Source: an uncultured Lachnospiraceae bacterium
GTDB taxonomy: Bacteria; Bacillota; Clostridia; Lachnospirales; Lachnospiraceae
DNA: 9,634 nucleotides
NCBI GenBank assembly: GCA_934434905.1
Contig: CAKSAI010000104.1
Span: 1 to 9,634, forward strand
Reading direction: 5' to 3'
Part shown: in pieces, positions 6,059 to 9,634 of the stretch
Layout: every line of letters begins with the position of its first letter
Numbering within the stretch: the first letter of the stretch is position 1
Program-made: the position numbers and the translations under genes
The notes under the pieces: generated by a model
What the model was told of the DNA's origin: nothing
What the model saw: only the letters and a program-made list of their open reading frames with translations
Database searches by the model: none

Positions 6059-8641
6059 TTACTTCTTCCTTGCCGCCAGTTCTCCATTCGTCACATCAAT
6101 GAGAATGGTATCACCTGCACCCACCGCATCCGACAGGATCAGCTTGGCAGCCAGTGTCTCAACCGTCTTCTGCAAGTAACGCTTCAGCGGCCGTGCGCCG
6201 TATATCGGATCGTAACCATGATCCACCACGTAAGCTTCCGCCTCGCCGGTCAGCTCAACCGAAACCTCACGATCCGCAAGACGACGGTTCAGATCTGCCA
6301 TCAGCAGATGAATGATGTTACCGATATTATCCTTTGTCAACGGCTTGAACATAATGATCTCGTCCAGACGGTTCAGAAACTCCGGTCGGAAATTCCCTCG
6401 AAGCTCCGCCATTACCGCTTCCTCGCATTCCGGTGTGATCTCACCGTCTGCCTCAATGCCTTCCAACAGATGGGCCGAGCCCAGATTGGAGGTCATGATC
6501 AGAATGGTATTCTTGAAGTCCACGGTACGTCCCTGGGAATCCGTGATACGTCCATCGTCCAGCACCTGCAGCAGCACATTGAACACATCCGGATGAGCCT
6601 TCTCCACTTCATCAAACAACACCACAGAATAGGGCTTTCTCCGAACGGCCTCCGTAAGCTGACCGCCCTCCTCATAACCTACATATCCGGGAGGCGCTCC
6701 GATCAGACGGGACACGGAGTATTTCTCCATGTACTCACTCATATCGATACGCACCATGTTATTCTCATCATCGAACAGACTAGCCGCAAGCGCCTTGGCA
6801 AGCTCTGTCTTACCTACGCCGGTGGGTCCTAAGAACAGGAAGGATCCGATTGGCTTCGTGGGATCCTTGATCCCCGCCTTAGACCGGATGATAGCCTCCG
6901 TCACCTTAGTCACTGCCTCGTCCTGGCCGATAACACGTTTATGAAGTTCATCGTCCAGGTGCAGCGTCTTGTTCCGCTCGCTCTCGGTCAGCTTCGCCAC
7001 CGGAATCCCGGTCCATCTTGAAATGATCCTGGCTATCTCCTCATCGCTGACATTCTCATGCGCAAGCTGTAAGGATTCACCCTTCAGCTTCTCCTCTTCA
7101 ATCGCCAGCTCCTGCTGGATCTGCGGGCGTCTGCCATACTGCAGCTCCGCAGCCTTCTCCAGGTCATAATTCTGCTGTGCCTTGCTGATCTCACTGTTGA
7201 TGGACTCCAGTTCTTCCCGCAATTTATGCACATGCTCAATAGACTTCTTCTCGTTGTCCCACTGAGCCTTCTTGTTCTGGAACTCGTTCTTGAGTTCTGC
7301 CAGCTCCTTCTGGAGGTTCGCCAGACGATCCTGGCTCAAGTGATCCTCCTCCTTCTTAAGCGCTGCCTCCTCAATCTCCATCTGCATGATACGACGCTGC
7401 AGCTCATCCAATTCTGTAGGCATGGAATCCAGTTCCGTCTTGATCAGGGCACAGGCCTCGTCCACCAGATCAATGGCTTTATCCGGCAGAAAACGGTCCG
7501 AAATGTACCGATTGGATAAAACGGCTGCGGATACCAGCGCCGAGTCCGTGATCTTCACGCCATGGAACACTTCATAACGCTCCTTCAGACCACGAAGAAT
7601 CGAGATGGTATCCTCTACCGTGGGTTCATCCACATGTACCGGCTGGAACCGCCGCTCCAGAGCAGCATCCTTCTCGATATATTCCCGGTACTCATCCAGG
7701 GTCGTTGCACCGATACAATGAAGCTCACCACGCGCCAGCATGGGCTTTAACATATTCCCGGCGTCCATGGCACCGTCTGTCTTGCCTGCTCCCACGATGG
7801 TGTGCAGCTCATCGATGAAAAGGATGATCTCGCCATCGCTCTTCTTGATCTCATCCAGCACCGCCTTCAAACGCTCTTCAAATTCGCCACGGTACTTGGC
7901 ACCGGCCACCAATGCACCCATATCCAGCGCAAAAAGCCTCTTATCCTTCAGTCCCTCCGGCACATCTCCGCGGACGATACGCTGTGCCAGGCCCTCTACC
8001 ACGGCAGTCTTACCGACACCGGGTTCACCGATAAGAACCGGATTATTCTTCGTTTTCCGGGACAGGATACGAATCACATTCCGAATCTCGCTGTCACGGC
8101 CAATCACCGGATCCAGCTTCTGCTCCCTGGCCCGTTCTACCATATCGTAGCCATACTTCTCCAGTGTATCATAGGTTGCCTCCGGGTTATCGGAAACCAC
8201 ACGCTGATTGCCACGTACCGTAGACAATGCCTGTAAGAAACGATCTCTGGTGATGCCGTATTCTTTGAAGATCTCCTTCATGGCCTGGTTCGGATATTTA
8301 ATCAATGTCAAAAACAGATGCTCCACGGAAACATACTCGTCTCCCATCTGCTTTGCCTCATCCTCGGCATTTATCAGCACCTTGTTCAGGTTCTGTCCAA
8401 TGTAGACCTGCCCGCCGGACACCTTCACCCGCTTCGCCAGATGATCAATGGCGTTGTTGGTAAAGTGCTGCCGATCGATCTCCATCTTCTCGATCATCTT
8501 CGGGATCAAACCGTCCTCCTGCTCAAGCAGGGCCACCAGCAGGTGCTCCTGTTCAATCTCCTGATTCCCGTATTCATAAGCCAGCTTCTCGCACTGATTA
8601 ATGGCTTCGATTGATTTCTGTGTAAATTTTTGAATATTCAT
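6059..8641 (-). CDS. clpB: ATP-dependent disaggregase ClpB (Hsp100)
   Basis: This 860-residue hexameric AAA+ chaperone pulls proteins out of aggregates together with DnaK, in the cytoplasm. The length is typical for ClpB. Domains in order are: the double Clp-N repeat (about 1-145); the first AAA+ module with Walker A GEPGVGKT (205-212), pore loop AKYRGEFEER (about 248-257, Tyr250), Walker B ILFIDE (273-278) and an arginine finger region ALERRF (327-332); a coiled-coil middle domain (about 405-525, rich in Lys/Glu/Leu), which separates ClpB from ClpA and ClpX; and the second AAA+ module with Walker A GPTGVGKT (605-612), pore loop GYVGYEEGG (652-660) and Walker B VVLFDE (673-678). The ATG at 8641 follows AAGGAGGAG (8647-8655) by 5 bases. 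It has its own promoter inside a CIRCE operator and is read as a single gene. Nothing is missing or odd in the coding region. Confidence 0.98.
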   Translation of the reverse strand: MNIQKFTQKSIEAINQCEKLAYEYGNQEIEQEHLLVALLEQEDGLIPKMIEKMEIDRQHFTNNAIDHLAKRVKVSGGQVYIGQNLNKVLINAEDEAKQMGDEYVSVEHLFLTLIKYPNQAMKEIFKEYGITRDRFLQALSTVRGNQRVVSDNPEATYDTLEKYGYDMVERAREQKLDPVIGRDSEIRNVIRILSRKTKNNPVLIGEPGVGKTAVVEGLAQRIVRGDVPEGLKDKRLFALDMGALVAGAKYRGEFEERLKAVLDEIKKSDGEIILFIDELHTIVGAGKTDGAMDAGNMLKPMLARGELHCIGATTLDEYREYIEKDAALERRFQPVHVDEPTVEDTISILRGLKERYEVFHGVKITDSALVSAAVLSNRYISDRFLPDKAIDLVDEACALIKTELDSMPTELDELQRRIMQMEIEEAALKKEEDHLSQDRLANLQKELAELKNEFQNKKAQWDNEKKSIEHVHKLREELESINSEISKAQQNYDLEKAAELQYGRRPQIQQELAIEEEKLKGESLQLAHENVSDEEIARIISRWTGIPVAKLTESERNKTLHLDDELHKRVIGQDEAVTKVTEAIIRSKAGIKDPTKPIGSFLFLGPTGVGKTELAKALAASLFDDENNMVRIDMSEYMEKYSVSRLIGAPPGYVGYEEGGQLTEAVRRKPYSVVLFDEVEKAHPDVFNVLLQVLDDGRITDSQGRTVDFKNTILIMTSNLGSAHLLEGIEADGEITPECEEAVMAELRGNFRPEFLNRLDEIIMFKPLTKDNIGNIIHLLMADLNRRLADREVSVELTGEAEAYVVDHGYDPIYGARPLKRYLQKTVETLAAKLILSDAVGAGDTILIDVTNGELAARKK

Positions 8642-8678
8642 AATGACTCCTCCTTTGCTATGGAGTTTTTATTTCTTT

Positions 8679-8697
8679 GTTATAGTGATACTATAAC
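8679..8697. repeat. Perfect inverted repeat over the clpB -10 box
   Basis: GTTATAGT (8679-8686) and ACTATAAC (8690-8697) are perfect 8-base complements three bases apart, centred at the -10 hexamer and start of transcription of clpB. It could be an operator for a second regulator, an RNA hairpin at the 5' end of the mRNA, or a by-product of the TATAGT box. CIRCE already explains heat control. Confidence 0.4.
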
Positions 8698-8718
8698 ACC
8701 GCTTGTTAGCACTGTCAA
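8690..8718 (-). promoter_or_regulatory. clpB promoter (sigma-A type)
   Basis: On the minus strand, TTGACA (8713-8718), exactly 17 bases, then TATAGT (8690-8695). The clpB ribosome binding site follows about 35 bases downstream. An A/T-rich tract (about 8731-8762) upstream of the -35 may act as an UP element. The -35 lies within CIRCE, so bound HrcA would block polymerase. Confidence 0.88.
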
Positions 8719-8732
8719 GAGGTGAGTGCTAA
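8706..8732. promoter_or_regulatory. CIRCE operator (HrcA binding site) of clpB
   Basis: TTAGCACTG (8706-8714), nine bases, GAGTGCTAA (8724-8732). This equals the CIRCE consensus TTAGCACTC-N9-GAGTGCTAA with one substitution in the left arm (final C to G), in the part that overlaps the -35 hexamer. CIRCE is bound by the HrcA repressor, usually at groESL and dnaK operons. Its presence at clpB predicts induction by heat or by titration of GroEL. Confidence 0.93.
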
Positions 8733-8766
8733 TTTTTTATAAAAAAATTATAAATTTTGATAAAGT

Positions 8767-8795
8767 TTGACACCAATGGATATCAATGGTATAGT
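8767..8795 (+). promoter_or_regulatory. Strong rightward promoter divergent from clpB
   Basis: TTGACA (8767-8772), exactly 17 bases, TATAGT (8790-8795). The two hexamers and the spacer equal those of the clpB promoter. The predicted start is near 8802, giving an RNA that begins with the attenuator-like leader. The spacer contains an imperfect palindrome around GATATC (8779-8784), flanked by CCAATG and CAATGG. Confidence 0.75.
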
Positions 8796-8802
8796 ATCTA
8801 TA

Positions 8803-8880
8803 GTGGTTGCGCTGTGGAAACTTGCGATGCCCACAGCCGAAGGAGCTCATGCGTGGGCTCTTTTTTTACCCACGAGGAGG
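8803..8880 (+). promoter_or_regulatory. Attenuator-like 5' leader with competing hairpins
   Basis: Four segments can pair in exclusive ways. Segment 1 GCTGTGG (8811-8817) pairs with CCACAGC (8831-8837). GCCCAC (8829-8834), which overlaps that partner, pairs instead with GTGGGC (8853-8858), extended by GC (8836-8837) with GC (8851-8852). GTGGG (8853-8857) can also pair with CCCAC (8869-8873), which directly precedes the ribosome binding site GAGGAGG (8874-8880). The second pairing plus a T7 tract is a terminator; the first would prevent it. This layout is typical of riboswitches and of ribosome- or protein-mediated attenuators, including leaders of antibiotic-inducible genes. I do not recognise a known riboswitch class. 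The pairings are visible directly; regulation is inferred. Confidence 0.5.
8829..8867 (+). terminator. Intrinsic terminator within the leader
   Basis: GCCCAC (8829-8834) pairs with GTGGGC (8853-8858), with two further G-C pairs inside after one bulged A, followed by TC and seven T (8861-8867). It lies only about 30 bases after the predicted transcription start and just before a ribosome binding site, so it probably acts conditionally. Confidence 0.7.
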
Positions 8881-9099
8881 ACTCAAATATGTGGATTTGT
8901 CAACGCGCAGGGTGGCAAAATATATATTGGAACACGAGATGACAGAACAGTCATTGGCATTGCTAATTCAAAAAAATTGCTTGAAGATATTATGGTGAAA
9001 TTTAAGGCTCTTCAAAGTGCCAAAGTGATAGATTCTAAAACGCCAAACCGCCAAAGTGGCGTTTTGGATAGCACTGTCGAATTGATAACAACTGATTGA
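8881..9099 (+). pseudogene. Fragment of an AlbA_2 (Schlafen AAA_4-like) domain gene
   Basis: In the frame ending with TGA at 9097-9099, the translation ICGFVNAQGGKIYIG, then a short loop, then TVIGIANSKKLLEDI (roughly 8887-8992) matches the core of the AlbA_2 putative DNA-binding/ATP-binding domain. Intact members begin with an extra 20-30 residues containing an E-x-K segment, and continue for hundreds of residues. Here the N-terminal segment is replaced by the leader sequence. After LLEDI the frame changes to unrelated residues (KALQSAKVIDSK and on) and soon stops. The ATG behind the perfect ribosome binding site (8889-8891) is in a different frame and gives only 17 codons. The simplest reading is a recombined or decayed remnant, not a working gene. 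The domain match is from memory of the family and has not been searched. Confidence 0.55.
9034..9068. repeat. Inverted repeat with A/T edges, terminator-like
   Basis: TCTAAAACGCCA (9034-9045) and TGGCGTTTTGGA (9057-9068) pair over 12 bases with one U-G wobble and an 11-base loop. The A4/T4 edges resemble a bidirectional terminator, although no long T-run follows. It lies at the point where the AlbA_2-like frame has lost similarity. A nearby motif CAAAGTG occurs three times (9013-9019, 9021-9027, 9052-9058). It may separate the upstream leader from the next gene. Confidence 0.45.
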
Positions 9100-9112
9100 T
9101 TAGGAGCAGAAC

Positions 9113-9634
9113 ATGGGAAATGAATCTGGCGAATGGATTATGTATGGCGTGGATTGGGATGACCCAGAGTGCATACATACAGTAGAAGAAGCAATTTCAT
9201 ATATTAACGAGGTCGGTTTTTTACCGCTTTTTAAGAATGATATTCCCGGCTTCTCGCTGGAAGAGCGAACGGTACCGGAATATTGGTGGTGTGATGACCC
9301 GAAGAGAGATCCGTGGATGTGGCGGGCTATTATTGCAAGGCGACATGACATCGTATATGGCAAGTTCTTTGATAAGAAGGCTGGTTTTATTTCGAAGAAA
9401 TGGCTGCCGGTATTTGCGAACTATCGTAGAGACGGATACGATTTCGATGCGTTGTATGAGGATGGCAAAGCACCGAACAAGTATAAGAAGATCATGGATA
9501 ATTTCATGGAAGATAAAGAAGACGCGGAAATCTATTCCAATGAATTAAAAAAGCAGGCAGGATTTGGCAAGGGCGGAGAGAAGGGATTTGATGGCGCCAT
9601 TACGAATCTTATGATGCAGTTGTATCTTTGTAAC
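9113..9634 (+). CDS. Partial gene, putative AlkZ-related / YcaQ-like protein
   Basis: An open frame of 174 codons runs off the right edge of the window, so the C-terminus is missing. AGGAG (9102-9106) lies 6 bases before the ATG. The sequence is soluble, aromatic and acidic. Notable stretches are GFLPLFKNDIPGF (35-47), a tryptophan-rich EYWWCDDPKRDPWMWR (56-71), GKFFDKKAGFIS (83-94), NYRRDGYDFDALYEDG (103-118) and GFGKGGEKGFDG (150-161). These recall a family annotated in Clostridia as AlkZ-related or winged-helix proteins related to the YcaQ DNA glycosylase group, but I rely on memory and no catalytic motif is proven. No signal peptide or membrane segment is seen. No promoter is clear just upstream, so it may be transcribed from 8767 past the AlbA_2 remnant if the hairpins allow. 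Confidence 0.7.
   Translation, partial: MGNESGEWIMYGVDWDDPECIHTVEEAISYINEVGFLPLFKNDIPGFSLEERTVPEYWWCDDPKRDPWMWRAIIARRHDIVYGKFFDKKAGFISKKWLPVFANYRRDGYDFDALYEDGKAPNKYKKIMDNFMEDKEDAEIYSNELKKQAGFGKGGEKGFDGAITNLMMQLYLCN

Noticed and set aside
7740..8236. Overlapping plus-strand frames opposite clpB
   Set aside because: They are antisense to the strongly conserved ClpB domains and have no independent start signals.
8767..8880. N-terminal extension of the AlbA_2-like frame from TTG at 8767
   Set aside because: It would start inside the -35 box of the rightward promoter and translate through promoter, terminator and ribosome binding site, so it is not a real coding region.
8889..8942. 17-codon peptide from the ATG behind the perfect ribosome binding site
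   Set aside because: The start signal is good, but the peptide reads through the AlbA_2 fragment out of frame and has no family features. It may be translated but probably has no function.
9100..9363. Minus-strand open frame at the right end
   Set aside because: It is the shadow of the plus-strand partial gene at 9113-9634, which has a ribosome binding site and protein-like composition.
1..9634. CRISPR array, tRNA or rRNA gene, transposase, phage or toxin-antitoxin gene
   Set aside because: I looked for regularly spaced repeats, RNA gene signatures and recognisable motifs of these types and saw none.

Overview
The window looks like chromosomal DNA from an anaerobic, gut-type Clostridia bacterium, most likely Lachnospiraceae. 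The signs are strong AGGAGG ribosome binding sites, TTGACA/TATAAT-type promoters, a CIRCE heat-shock operator in front of clpB, a PocR-type AraC regulator, and a DUF4432 epimerase of a kind I associate with that family. This placement comes from reading the sequence only; no search was run.

Positions 1-5100 hold a minus-strand sugar catabolic operon, transcribed from about 5060 towards 1. Its order is an L-fucose/L-arabinose-isomerase-like enzyme, an FGGY carbohydrate kinase, a DUF4432 aldose-1-epimerase-like protein and a class II (fructose-bisphosphate-type) aldolase. It ends in a hairpin terminator at about 52-111. Tight spacing and ribosome binding sites that overlap upstream stop codons suggest one co-translated unit. 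Read as a pathway: aldose (anomers exchanged by the epimerase), then ketose, then ketose phosphate, then cleavage, probably to dihydroxyacetone phosphate plus an aldehyde. The sugar cannot be read from the sequence, and no transporter or aldehyde-processing enzyme is in the window.

Positions 5113-6017 hold a divergent plus-strand AraC-family regulator with an N-terminal PocR-like sensory domain, the natural candidate for controlling the operon. It has a strong extended -10 promoter, whereas the operon promoter has a good -10 and no clear -35, as expected for activator dependence. A near-perfect bidirectional hairpin terminator separates it from clpB.

Positions 6059-8641 hold the disaggregase ClpB on the minus strand, full length, with a consensus promoter (TTGACA, 17 bp, TATAGT) whose -35 lies inside a one-mismatch CIRCE operator. 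HrcA control is therefore likely.

Positions 8642-9112 form the least ordinary stretch. A second consensus promoter points right and leads into a short leader that can form mutually exclusive hairpins, one of them an intrinsic terminator, followed by a perfect ribosome binding site. That site opens onto a decayed or recombined fragment of an AlbA_2/Schlafen-type domain gene rather than an intact gene. From 9113 to the window edge runs the 5' part of an intact reading frame that resembles proteins I recall as AlkZ-related. I see no CRISPR array, tRNA, rRNA, transposase or phage gene. The parts most worth a second look are the unusual isomerase/kinase/class II aldolase combination and the orphaned attenuator-like leader.
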